Shown here in pieces: positions 33,639 through 44,783 of a DNA stretch of 64,000 nt. Under the pieces are notes generated by a model. It was not told where the DNA came from and ran no database searches. It saw nothing but the letters and a program-made list of their open reading frames with translations. The translations under genes were made by a program, and so were the position numbers. This DNA comes from Trichaptum fuscoviolaceum. Taxonomy: Eukaryota > Basidiomycota > Agaricomycetes > Hymenochaetales > Trichaptaceae. The stretch lies in NCBI GenBank assembly GCA_910574455.1, contig CAJSYZ010000003.1, positions 1,674,001-1,738,000 of the forward strand. The letters are read 5' to 3'. Positions within the stretch are counted from its first letter, which is position 1. Every line of letters starts with the position of its first letter.

Positions 33639-34219
33639 GATTAAAGAGCGTAAGGGTATTGAAGAGACGTTGAAGAGCCCCTCTCCAGAGCGTAGACGAC
33701 CAGCGACGACGAGAAGAACGTTGAGTGCGTCGCTTCGAACGGCGACAAGCCCTTGAGTTTGAGGGAGATGGTGGGAGGGAGCAACAAGCGACAGCCTGTA
33801 AATCGATTCTAGACCTTCGGCCGTGTTTTCTCACACAACTATTTATCATCATTTTCTAGCTAGGTTTCAAGTTAGTATATGCTGTCACTGTCACACATTA
33901 CTACAGATGCGCATCGTACAGTATTCTCTGACTGCTTCACGAGAAGCATAATTACTAGTATCCAGTAGCCATTAAACGGGCTGAATATGACTTACAAGGA
34001 TGTAAATCCAAAATCTATCATGTGTCAAGTCTCTTTTATATTAGCTTGAACATGCACATATGAAAAAATAAAGCGTTACATAGTCACAACTTGAAAGATA
34101 AGCAGCAGTATACATTATAATACAGATATATCAATGCGCACTAAGGTTTGCGATTTATTAGATAGCCGTCGACGATCATCTATCTCTACATCAAACTCGC
34201 TGCTCAAAGGTTGGACTGA
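33639..34219. other. Divergent spacer between OPY2 and CAF16
   Basis: A 581-bp region upstream of both genes, with octamers at 33866 and 34088 in opposite orientations. Short ORFs here (for example the minus frame to 33852) look like 5' UTR. No other feature was identified. Confidence 0.45.
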
Positions 34220-35244
34220 ATGTCGGACATCCCGCTTGCCATTGATGTCGACGATCTGACCTTCGCGCACAAACCTGATTCTGCGCCCGTGCTCATTGAC
34301 CTCAACCTCTCTCTCCCGAAAGGCTCGCGTACCTTACTCATAGGCGCGAATGGAGGTTAGCCGCTCTTAGCGTAAATACTAACTTATTTAACGTTGACAT
34401 CTGCATTTCAGCGGGGAAGTCGACCTTGCTTCAGATTCTAGCTGGAAAGCGCCTTACACCGAAAGGTACGAAGGTGCATATCAAGGGAGAGGATGTTTTC
34501 CGTGGCGCCCCTCAGGGCGTTACTTTCCTCGGCACAGAGTGGGCCATGAACCCTGTTGTGCGTGGAGATATTGTCGTTTCGCATTTTCTCGACTCTGTTG
34601 GCGGCTACAGACACAAGGAGAGGCGGGATAGGCTACTCGATATCCTTGATGTAGACCTCGATTGGCATATGCATCAGATCTCTGACGGCGAGCGGCGAAG
34701 GGTGCAGCTTGTCATGGGCCTTATGGCACCTTGGGATATTCTACTTCTTGACGAAGTAACAGTCGACTTGGATGTGCTTGTGCGGGACGATCTGTTGAAT
34801 TTCCTGAAGGAGGAGAGCGAGACTCGGGGGGCAACTATTCTTTGTAAGGTCCTTTTTATGACGACTCTTCCATTCTTACTGATACATTGATTTAGATGCG
34901 ACACATATCTTTGACGGCCTCAACACCTTCCCAACTCATATTGCTCACATGCGTTTCGGCGAGTTCGTCAGTGAGCCAGTCGCTTGGACACCCCAAAAGC
35001 CAGGCCAGGACCTTGTTAGCCACGGCCCATCTTCCGGTTCCTCCCTACATGCCATGGCACTGCTCTGGCTCAAGGAGGATCGGGACTACCGTCGCGAGCT
35101 GGAGAAGGCAGGAGGACGTAAAGAACGTGGCGCGCGAAAGAATGAAACGACAGATTCAGAGATTTTCTTTAAGAAGTGAGCATAAAACAAACTATGCTTT
35201 TATTGTCCTTACACTTGTCACTAAGGTACGACTATGGCCATTGA
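34220..35244 (+). CDS. CAF16: CAF16-like soluble ABC ATPase (Ccr4-Not associated)
   Basis: Four exons (34220-34355, 34412-34843, 34896-35175, 35226-35244) encode about 288 residues. A single nucleotide-binding domain is present without membrane segments. Walker A is GANGAGKSTLLQILAG, split by intron 1. The signature region is QISDGERRRVQLVMGL (ISDGE in place of LSGGQ), Walker B is WDILLLDEVTVDLD, and the switch His is in YATHIFDGL. The last exon is only 19 nt; splicing it restores the family-type terminus FFKKYDYGH instead of stopping at TGA after FFKK. In yeast Caf16 associates with the Ccr4-Not complex and Mediator-linked proteins and is thought to modulate transcription. Family assignment is firm; its role in this fungus is inferred. 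Confidence 0.88.
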
Positions 35245-35747
35245 TAATATCGACACCGCGGACACAATTCAGGATTCAACACTGAGGAACATGATTATTC
35301 AACCCATGGACAAAGCAAGAGCGTAACACCGCATTCAACATGTACTTTCATAGAGCTCAACCTCGAGCACGCACGTGTAACCTTATCATTGTAGCATTAA
35401 GCATGTCGTCATTCATCTGACGCAACATCATTTGTATCTTCTCAGCTCGCGTATTTGTTAGACTCGGAGTCGGACTTAGATTTAGGAGTCAATTACTTCA
35501 TTTCGATCGAAATGTAAACTGGTCGATCATGATCGTGATCCAGGCAGCCCGTTTTGTGCATGCTGAAGTTCTCAAGTTACCGGTATGATGCTATCGCAGT
35601 GCACATTTTTCGAAGACGATGCGCACAGTTACTTATGATATTATCTTGAAAGGAGACGGATTGTGAGAGATTACAAGATTTCATTGGTTTGAGAATCTTA
35701 ATTATAGACGTCTATATTTTGAGGTATCTACCTATTCGTTGGCATCT
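35245..35747. other. Convergent spacer between CAF16 and the carrier gene
   Basis: About 0.5 kb of 3' flanks. No supported gene or clear repeat was seen, apart from words such as GACTCGGAGTC near 35461 and a GATCATGATCGTGATC run near 35523. Confidence 0.4.
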
Positions 35748-37173
35748 TTATGCGGTTGCCACAGTCGTTACAGCCTGTAGAAACATATGTCAACATGTCA
35801 GTTATCCGATTGATGGAGATATCGAAGAGAGGAATGGACAATCTCCTGTCGTGCAGAACAACAACGCAACCGTTCCTCTCGAACTAACATACCTTTTTAA
35901 CAACCTCGTAAATTCTCCGTTGTCCGGCGAAGAGGATTGCAGCCGTCAGGACGCTCTGCATGAGCTTGCTTGCCACGCCTTTGTAAAGGCCCTCCACTCC
36001 TTCCTCGCGGATAATAGTCAGGATGCCGTCCAAAGCAGACTTGTAGCGCTGGGCACTCGCGGAACCGGCTTGAAGACGAGATTTCACGACACTGTACAGA
36101 AGGCAAGAACATCAATGCTTTGTAACTCTTTCATGGATACCTTGACTCATACATATAAGGATATGTGGACCCAGTTGCAACTACATTGCAAACTTCATTA
36201 ATAACATGATGGAACGCACAGTCGGACATGCCTCACCAAGCTTGGAAACAGCCCCGAGGAGGAAGAAGTCTAAATCCGTGAGAGTTGCTACAGCTTTCTT
36301 CACTCCCGAGGCTCGTAATTTTAATGTCCGTGATGTGATCAATGCATTCTTTAGTTGCTCGAAAACCGTGTATTGCAGCACGGGATTGATCACAAGAATA
36401 AGTGCAGGTCCGATTCCTCTCCAGAACGCCTTAAGACCTCCTGTCTTAAGGATATGGTTAATTGTTTCGATTATGTTGAGTTTCTTGATGGGGGACGCAG
36501 CAGGTTTGCCACTGGTCGAGGAAGCAGTGGGTTTGTCTTCGGAGGGCATGGAATGCACTGTCTGTGATGTCTGGATAACCCAAATCGGGTTGCTAATCAT
36601 AGTTGTTGCGGAGCCTAATTGTGCATATGAAAACCGAAGTGTTCCGTCATAGTAATTTTTCTTACCGGCAATGAGGCCAATGAGCATTGATTCCGGTGTG
36701 CTCAACGCCTTGCTACCTTTGCGCGATTTGAGAATGATGTCGCGGCTCCGCTCATAGAAGTAGTAGTACACTCTGTAAAAGTCGGAGTGAATGGGCTTCC
36801 TCGTGAACTTCACGGGAAATCTCACCCATTGGTGACTGCAATACCGAGCAGGCTTGAATGAAGACCGCTGTATAAACCGGTTACGCCTTCGCGCTTGATT
36901 ATGTCGAGTACTGCTTGGTATGTAGACTAAATAAACGATTGATTAACTCAAATGCTTTAATCCAATGCCTATTGCTTTGCGAACCTTCCTCTCCTTGCTT
37001 GTTTCAACGGCCGCTCGAGTGGATAGAAAGATGAGAGGGCTAGGGAGAAGTTCGGCCCTTCAGCTCCGGAATTCAATGTGCAATAATAGACGTTTGACTT
37101 GCTATGTCGCAGTCATAGCCACGATTCCGCCTGCAGCGCCTGCAAGCGCATGAATGAGAGAGTCGCTCGACAT
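35748..37173 (-). CDS. ANT1: Peroxisomal adenine nucleotide carrier (Ant1/PMP47, SLC25 family)
   Basis: The start is the ATG at 37173 (MSSDSLIHALAGAAGGIVAM). Six or more introns interrupt about 345 residues. Three mitochondrial-carrier repeats are visible: YPLIFLSTRAAVE, ISNPIWVIQTSQT and YPYIVVKSRLQAG. GLYSGLHSSLLGIAVTN, AFWRGIGPALILVINPVLQY and GLYKGVASKLMQSVLTAAIL follow the matching repeats. This is the PMP47/Ant1 pattern, which imports ATP into peroxisomes in exchange for AMP for fatty-acid activation. The first intron begins with GCAAGT, a GC-AG intron. The C-terminus is ambiguous: splicing to 35774-35748 gives a tail reading AVTTVATA, whereas reading through stops at 35884. Confidence 0.87.
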
Positions 37174-37649
37174 TGTTGAAAGTTGTAGGAAATCGTATTT
37201 TGTTCGTAGGTAGCTGAGTGGTGGAAGAGTGAGCGAGCAAGCCGAAGGAAATCACAAGTTAAGTGTGCTCAGGCTCCCATGCGACCCTGATTCAAGTTAA
37301 CTCCGAGCCTATAAGTATACCGGGATACCATCTACAAACCTAGCGAAGGTCTGGCAATCGGACACTGGAGTTTATGAGAATTGAAGCATTTTTTGTGTAT
37401 CCTACTCGTCATGCAAAATGCGTGTAAAATGCATATATTACTCTCCCTACAGAATTAATCCAATGCAGAGCCTCATCTATGATGCTGCAATTTAATGTAC
37501 AGCATATTATTACTACAGATAGTAATTGCTACTGTATATTAGGCAATACCTAATAATTAAGTAATATTCAAGTTGTTATATGCAACTGGTTGTGCACAGC
37601 CATCAGTAACAGACTTGTTCTCCTACTTCCACCAGGTTAAGCATTAACG
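37174..37649. other. Divergent spacer, carrier and E2 gene promoters
   Basis: A 476-bp region between two divergent starts, with octamers at 37291 and 37567 and an AT-rich stretch at about 37480-37570. Nothing else is supportable. Confidence 0.45.
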
Positions 37650-40600
37650 ATGGACAAAGATGTCGCTCAGCTTGTGGAAATGGTGCGTGTATCTTTTCGA
37701 CACCTACTTTCATTATATCAGACGTGACTTTCTAAACCTTGAATCGTAGGGTGCAACTGCTGCACAGGCGCGAGCCGCGCTGAAGAAGTACAAGGATGTG
37801 ATGCGTGCCGCGGAAAGGATTTTTGAAGGAGAATTTGAGGATCTCATGGACGACGATGTCCAAGATGTAGAGGAAGGGCGAAGACCGTCTGGTAGCGTTG
37901 TTCAGCAAACAAGGATTATGGTAGACCACAATCCTCGGCACGGTTTCATGAGCTAATGAAATGTAGACCCCTCAGGATGACGGCTCAGATCAAGAGGATA
38001 TGGACTTTGATGATCAAGATGCAGATGATGGGGGTATGTATCTTTCGAAAATGCTTTCATCCGTACTTGACCTCGAGAATAGATGAAGACGATTATGTGG
38101 ATTACGACTCGGATTATGATGCGAAGGCTGAACAAGGCAGGGCACCAGCTTCTGCCGTTGATCCATATGCAGGTTAGCTTGAATAGTCGGTGCGCTTCAT
38201 TACAATGTCTAAATTTGCTTTATTAGGCATATTCTTTTCTAAAGATCGCAGAGAAGAGGTTATCGAAATCGAAGAGGATCCTGAACTAGTCCAATTGAAA
38301 GGGTACAAAGAACCGGTCAAACTCATCAGCCAAGGGCAATGGATGAAGGGTTGCCCCGAAGGGAGCGAGCAAACATTCCTCTTCGGACAGTATTCTGAGT
38401 TGAGTGAAGGTGCATGCGTATGCCCGGAGAATTGTGGTTATTCTATTCCCCGCCAGAAGTCGGACTTCCTCGTGCTCTATGTACGTACTATATCTACCCT
38501 TATTTTCTTGTCTAACTTTTCCTTCAGCCCAAGTTTACTTCGTACATAGATCATTTAAAGGAAATTGCTCGTCGACCGTGTCCAAATTGCAAGACCGTCT
38601 TTTGTTTTGCTTGTGGAGAACCTGTAACACCTGAGCGAGACCATCTGGGACGTCTGACTTTAGATGAGAATCCACTTTACCATTGCGCTAAGCTGCAAGG
38701 CGTAATTCTTGGCGTTGGATTGATTATGCTGGAGCAGACGTTCGCTGACCAAGTCGCAACTGCCGCACAAAAGGCAGGTTCAGCCGCTGTTAACTCGGGT
38801 ACAAATATAAAGAAACGGAAAGCGGAAGCGAATGTTTTTCAGCAGGCAAAAGACCTCGACGATTTTGATGATCTATACTACAGCAATGGCAAAGGGAAAA
38901 AACCTAAGGGTGGCATTGGGTACGCTGGAAATATGCGAGAAGATGTAGTTCTTCACTCTCTTCATCAGACATATTCATTGATAACTAAACTTATACGTCA
39001 TGTAGGTGACTGGTCAAGAGGAGGCCTTAGCTGTCCAAAAAGCAAAAGACGAGCAAATTGGCAATCTACTCGCAAATATACGCCAGTACCTACCTAATCT
39101 ACATCGCCCTGAAGGCGGGAAGACGAGCGATTACCTTCCAAACCCAACCACACTTGCCCATTTACGTCGAAGATTCAACTACGTCAGTAGCTCACTCCTC
39201 AGGAACGACTCGCTTTCAGACATGTCCGACCGCAGTGTGCTTTATTTCGAATTGTTCGAGTGGCTAGAGGTATTGCTAATCCGCCTTGTTATGCGACCCG
39301 CTCTCTAAACTATCTTTAGACCATCTCTAATCACGAAGCTTTGGCTTCTATGATGGCAATGCCTATCATGGTGGTTGGCTCTGTGAAGACAGTCAACACC
39401 CGAAAATCAGGCCGAAGCCAAGTTCGAGAACGAACAATCGTCTATGAAGGTTCATCAGGTCCGAGAGAGCTACTGGAGGCTATCGTTATCCAGGCTCAAG
39501 CTGCGATCAAAGGTCTTGAGGGCTACAAACTAGCGGAGCAAGACATGGGTGAAATGACGGAGGATCAGAAACGTATGCGCGTTGATACTACAGCTGACAA
39601 AGGGAAGGGAAAGCAAAATGCGAGTCCTGAAGCTGCCGGTGCTGAGGAGAATGCACGGCTGCTTGATTTCTGCCATCGGATTATTGCTACTGCTGCGGCG
39701 ATTGACCGCAGCTTACGCGACACGAAGGGTGATGCTTTCGTGAAGCGACTGAAGGCTTCTCTCCCGAAAGTTCCAGCCTCCGTTGCTGAAGCATCCGCAG
39801 CTCTGACGTTCGCGGGTGTTGAGGGAGCTATCAACGCCGGAGTGTCTGACGAAAAACTGCGTAGCATGTATGTGGATTGGGCGACTCGTGTACGCTTCGA
39901 ATACTGTGACATATCCGTTCCCCTTCCCGAAGGCAAGAAGGTAGACGAGGATTACACGCCTAACTACAAACATCACTTTAACAATGAGGCAAGGATGCTT
40001 GCGAACTCCGATATTCCGAGAAGGGCACTTGCAATTGCAAAGGAGGTATTTACATATCTTTGCACATTAAATTCATCGCACAACTCATGCGTATGATTAC
40101 ATAGCTTGCTGTATTAACGACTAATCTGCCAGTGGCTTGGGATTCGTCAATCTTTCTTCGCGTGGATGAATCAAGAGTAGACATCATTAAGGCGCTTATT
40201 ACCGGCCCCGAAGGCACACCGTAAGTACTTCTTAATAATGTATATCATATAATAAGTCGTTCAACCATTTTTATAACAGTTACTATAATGGCTGGTATGT
40301 TGTGCGATGCTCATCTAACTTGTATCGATATTTATCTTTCCCGCAGTTATCTATTTGATATATTCTTGGGTCCGAGCTATAATCAGACAGCGCCAAGTGT
40401 AAAGTATATGACAGTAAGTCATGATGGTTAACAATAGCCCATTGCTAACAGAACTTCAGACAAATGGAGGAAAATATCGTTTCAACCCGAACCTTTACGC
40501 AGTCTGTACCTTTATCGTCTGATTAGTACTAAACATCTCAACTATATTTATATACAGGATGGCAAAGTATGTTTGTCATTACTCGGTACCTGGTCCGGTC

Positions 40601-41220
40601 CTGGCTGGGTTTCCGGAAAGTCAACCCTGCTCCAAGTCGGTATTCCTTTCAACGGCTTATGAAGGACTGAGATAGCTAAATTTGACTATTACAGGTATTA
40701 ATATCCATCCAATCGATGATTTTGTGCGAGGAACCCTATACTAATGAACCGGGCTGGCAGAACGATGCTGGTTCGCCCAATTCCAAGGCTTGTAAGCAAG
40801 TGATTCTCTCTCAGTTTCTGCTTACTCAGCTATGGTTAGATTCTGCGAATGTTAGGCGAATGGTGGTCAATACTGCTGTGAGTTGAAGGCGGGCTCTCGT
40901 AGCTCTTGCTGCCCCATTTAATCATTCGTGGTTTTCAGATGCTCGGCATGCTGAAAAATCCACCGGAACCATTCGCGGACGTCATACGTACCCACTTCAA
41001 GCTGAAGGCTAGATCCCTATTGAAACAGCTTGACGACTGGTTAGCACTGGATGACAATAAGGGGACCGCGTCTGATGGCGCGCAATTTGTCGGGTCGCGG
41101 CTGACTCAGGCGGGTGGTAGCTCGAATGCATTCAAGCGCGACGTAGCCGAGCTGAAGACCTTACTCAGTAATCTCCAACAGGAGAGCATCGTGCCGTCTT
41201 CAAGTTCTTACGCACAGTAG
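37650..41220 (+). CDS. Giant E2 ubiquitin-conjugating enzyme with UBA-like and RING/IBR-like regions
   Basis: Starts at ATG 37650 and ends at TAG 41218-41220, with numerous short introns; I estimate 900-950 residues. A UBA-like helix bundle lies at the N-terminus (MGATAAQARAALKKY, AAERIFEGEF) and is followed by acidic linkers. Next is a cysteine-rich part with CVCPENCGYSI, then CPNCKTVFCFACGEP and later HCAK, resembling half of a RING/IBR zinc module. A central helical region follows. The C-terminal UBC fold has LRVDESRVDIIKALITGPEG, TPYYNGCYLFDIFLG, GGKYRFNPNLY and the active-site segment GKVCLSLLGTW (Cys codon about 40570-40572), then LLQVLISIQSMILCEEPYTN. The UBC part is closest to the UBE2O/BIRC6 class of very large E2s, which can act without a separate E3. 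Substrate unknown. Confidence 0.85.
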
Positions 41221-42351
41221 CGTCTGCTGAACCCTTCAGAGGTATAAATGGTTGACTCGGAATCACTTGTCCGTAACTTGCGGAGGTTGCCTTTGAGATA
41301 AGCTTTGAGTGCTAATTGCTATCCCACAGACTAGTATCTCGAGCATTGTCGTTGTGCTGAGTTAAACTGGCTGAAAGTTTGAGCTGCAGCATATCCAAAC
41401 CTTACTTTTCTCTCTCGCCTCATCTTTTGGGAGCATCATTGGAAGAGATCTTCAATCCACTACTGTTATTTATTAACTTCATACAATGCAAAGAAATTTT
41501 TACATGTTATATCTAGGTGACCTCTTTATCGTTTCTTTGAATTCTCCATCGTAGGGCCCTTCCGTCCTTTTTTGTCTCAGATCTCGCATCTCCGAGTGTC
41601 CCTTACTCTTTCACGCTTCGATGGGTTTTTACATCATACCTGTAACCTTGCAGCGGAGGTTCTATAAACTTCAACATCCTTCATCTGAGTTTACTGGGTA
41701 TCGCATGCTATCCTTATCCATGACTGGAAGCTGCCAGAAGAGAACTATATACCAGCGCATTCCAATCGGTCGAACATTTTATTTGGAGCTGAATATTGAT
41801 GCCTGTATATTGTATTGCATCAGATGTAAACTCGAAGTATGTACCCTCTTCTTGCCCGAATTCACGCTTCCCTCATTTCTCAACTTTCGCAGACGCACCT
41901 GGCCCACATGTAAAAAGCTCCGAACGGACCGTCGCTTTGAATAGTACAAGAAAGAACGGAATGCCGAAGCCCCACAGCAAGACAAAAATACACATTCGGG
42001 CCGCGGAAAACCGTCGCTAGACCGACTGCTATCATTCTTCTTGACTTCTTTCTCATGATGTTTTCGACATTCCTGCGCTTCTCAAGTCAGGTGGATGAGA
42101 AGCATCGACATCTTTGGTTGCCCGTGAAACACGCCGTCTACCGTTGAATGAATGTCGAAGCTGGTGACTTACCTGCCGTTGATCGCTGGTTCAGGCGAAG
42201 CCAGTGCTTCTCATAAATACTCCAGAGACACAGTGCAGATAGACGTTGTCTTCCTTGCGGGTTGTTCTAGCTCTCGAGAACCGGACTGAACCAGTGACGA
42301 CGAACGGCGCCCTTTATTCCACACCCGCGGAGCTTCTTCACTTTCACGAAC
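41221..42351. other. Intergenic interval upstream of the hexose transporter
   Basis: About 1.1 kb. A 107-codon ORF at 41621-41944 has an ATG but no recognisable domain and is probably noncoding. Inverted GCTTCTCA/TGAGAAGC words occur near 42076-42106 and again near 42206. An ATAAATA element near 42216 may be the TATA box of the transporter. Confidence 0.35.
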
Positions 42352-44643
42352 ATGTCGGACGGCAAAATGTCTCCGGCAGCTTTGGCTCCTCCTCCGATAA
42401 ACCGGAAAGCGGTCTTACTTGCAGTCTTCATAGCTTTCGGTACGTCTGAGTTTCGTGTTCGTATTGACTCCCATCCTTATTTGATCTTTCAAGGTGGCTT
42501 TTTGTTCGGTTATGATATTGGTGTTATTTCGGTGAGACCAACACTTTTTCCTGCTGTTAGTCAAACTTACCCCCCGAATTCACAGGGATGTCTCATCATG
42601 CCCGATTTCATACGCCGGTTTGGCCAGCCAGACGGACAAGGAGGCTTTTTCCTTTCGAGTTCACGCCAGTCGATTATCACTTCATTGCTATCAGCGGGGT
42701 ATGTTATACAACTTTAAAAGGAGTCGAGTTCTAACATTTCTAAAAATCCATCTTAGTACATTCGTGTAAGTGTGATGTCGAAGATTTGAGAGAAGTAATC
42801 TCTAACTCTTACCTAGCGGTGCACTTGGACAGGCATTGACATCCGATCGATTTGGTCGGAGAGGTTCCATCCTCATCTGGTCAGCTATCTTCACAGTCGG
42901 AGTAGCAGTCCAAACGGGCACAACGTTTTCAATCGTCCAGTTAACCATAGGCCGTTTCATTGCAGGACTTGGAGTAGGTGCTCTTTCAGGTATGTGAGGA
43001 CTTATCATATGCACAGTGGCACGGCCTGACCCAAGGCTTCAAGCTATTGTCCCGCTTTACAATGGTGAAACGGCACCGAAGAGGATTAGAGGTGCCATGC
43101 TTGTACTGTATCAACTGCAGATCATCATGGGGTCAGTAATTGCGTGATCTTTATAGTATTTCTGTAGTATTGAAAGTCACTAACGATATTTTTTCCCAGC
43201 ATTTTCCTGAGCTATATCATCGACCTAGCTTCGCATGGCGTGAATAATTCAGCCTCCTGGCGTATTCCAGTAGGATTGCAACTGCTCTGGGGCATCATCT
43301 TGCTCTCCGGTGTTTTCTTCCTTCCCGAGTCGCCACGTCATCTTCTGGGTACCGGTCGCTCAGAGGCAGCTCGACGAGTCATCTCCGAGATGAACTCTGT
43401 TGCTGAGGATGACCCGCTCGTATATGATATCATTGAGGAACTTGAGGTTGGCATCAGGGCCGAGAACGAAGGCGGAAAGGCGACATGGTTAGAGTGTTTT
43501 TCAACTCGAAACATGTTATGGAAACGCACGTTGAATGGGATGATGCTCCAATTCATTCAGCAGTTGAATGGTCAAAACTTCTATTGTACGAGAAGCGCCA
43601 GCATTCTACCTTTACTCTCCCTCATTGATGTCCATTCCAGACTATTACGGTGACACCTTCTTCAAGAGTGCCGGTACAACGTACGCATCGTTAAGCCATG
43701 TCGCTGAGCTAAATACTGTTTAACACGACATGCAGGCTCTCCCCGTATGTTATTCAGGTCATCCTCGGCGCTGTGTCTGTCGTGGGTACACTCCCGGCAC
43801 TGTACCTGATTGAAACATGGGGTCGGAGAAAGGTATTATCTTTATCCTGATTTGACCAAGGGTTTAATTGATTCATTTTACCTGTATCACAGTCCCTTCT
43901 AACTGGTGCCGTGCTCGAAGCCATTTGTTCATTGATTGTGTGTATCGCGAGTCGTAGTGAAAATTGGAACTTAGTATTGATGTCATGTCTTTAGGCCGGA
44001 GTCGTCGGATTCAAAACGCTACCCGGACCTAAAGTGAACGTCGCCGACATAACCTTGACCCAGAGGAACAAGCAAGGAGGAGACACGCTCATCGCGTTTG
44101 CGGTTTTGCACGTCTTCTCGTACTCGATGTTCTGGGGACCAACTCCATGGGTGTACTTAGGCGAATCGTTCCCCTTACGTGTGCGCGCGAAGTGCATTGC
44201 TCTTGGGAGCGCAACAAGTAAGCAGCAACTCCGCATTGCTCAGAGGGTGATCTAATGCAGCCATCAGACTGGATATGGAACTTCTTGCTCTCCTTCTTTG
44301 CCCCTCGCATCGCAGCTGAGTGAGTCTTTCAAGTCGCGTCTCGGAATTAACTCCACTAATCATCGATTATATCCTAAGCATTGGACCTCTGATTCTCTTG
44401 ATTTTCTTCGGCATGCTTGTCTTCGGATACGTCTATGTCTACTTCGCCATCCCTGAAGTAAAGGGTCTCAGCCTGGAAGAAGTCGATGAGCTGTACAGAG
44501 CAAAGGTCAAGCCGTGGCAATCAGCCGGATGGAAGCCAGCCGTAAAGCACTTGCATCACCACGAAAAAGGAGAGACTCTTGAACAGGTCATGAGCGAAGC
44601 CGATGGAAAAGATGAGGTCCGTGAGGAGAAGCCGAAGGTGTAA
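42352..44643 (+). CDS. MFS sugar (hexose) transporter
   Basis: Starts at ATG 42352 (MSDGKMSPAALAPPPINRKA), ends at 44641-44643, and has about ten short introns, giving roughly 520 residues and 12 membrane segments. Sugar-porter signatures are visible in order: GGFLFGYDIGVIS, DRFGRRGSI, GRFIAGLGVGALS, PLYNGETAPKRIRGAM, FFLPESPRHLL, QQLNGQNFYYYYGD (completed across an intron), ETWGRRK, FWGPTPWVYLGESFPLRVRA and IPEVKGLSLEEVDELY. The C-terminal tail is His- and Glu/Lys-rich. These motifs place it with fungal hexose facilitators or proton symporters in the plasma membrane; substrate preference cannot be told. No long C-terminal extension of the Snf3/Rgt2 sensor type is present, so it is more likely a transporter than a sensor. 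Confidence 0.92.
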
Positions 44644-44783
44644 AGTAGACTCGTAAGGCCCTAAACCTGCCCGATGTTTTAGTGAAAGCGTAGCTATTCT
44701 GTTGTATCTTTTGTTATGTTTCATGACTAGTTTCACGAACACAGATTCCAAATCTATGAAATTCATATGGGATGATACGTATG

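Noticed and set aside
41621..41944. 107-codon plus ORF upstream of the hexose transporter
   Set aside because: Composition is not protein-like, no domain is present, and it lies in a T-rich flank of the E2 gene.
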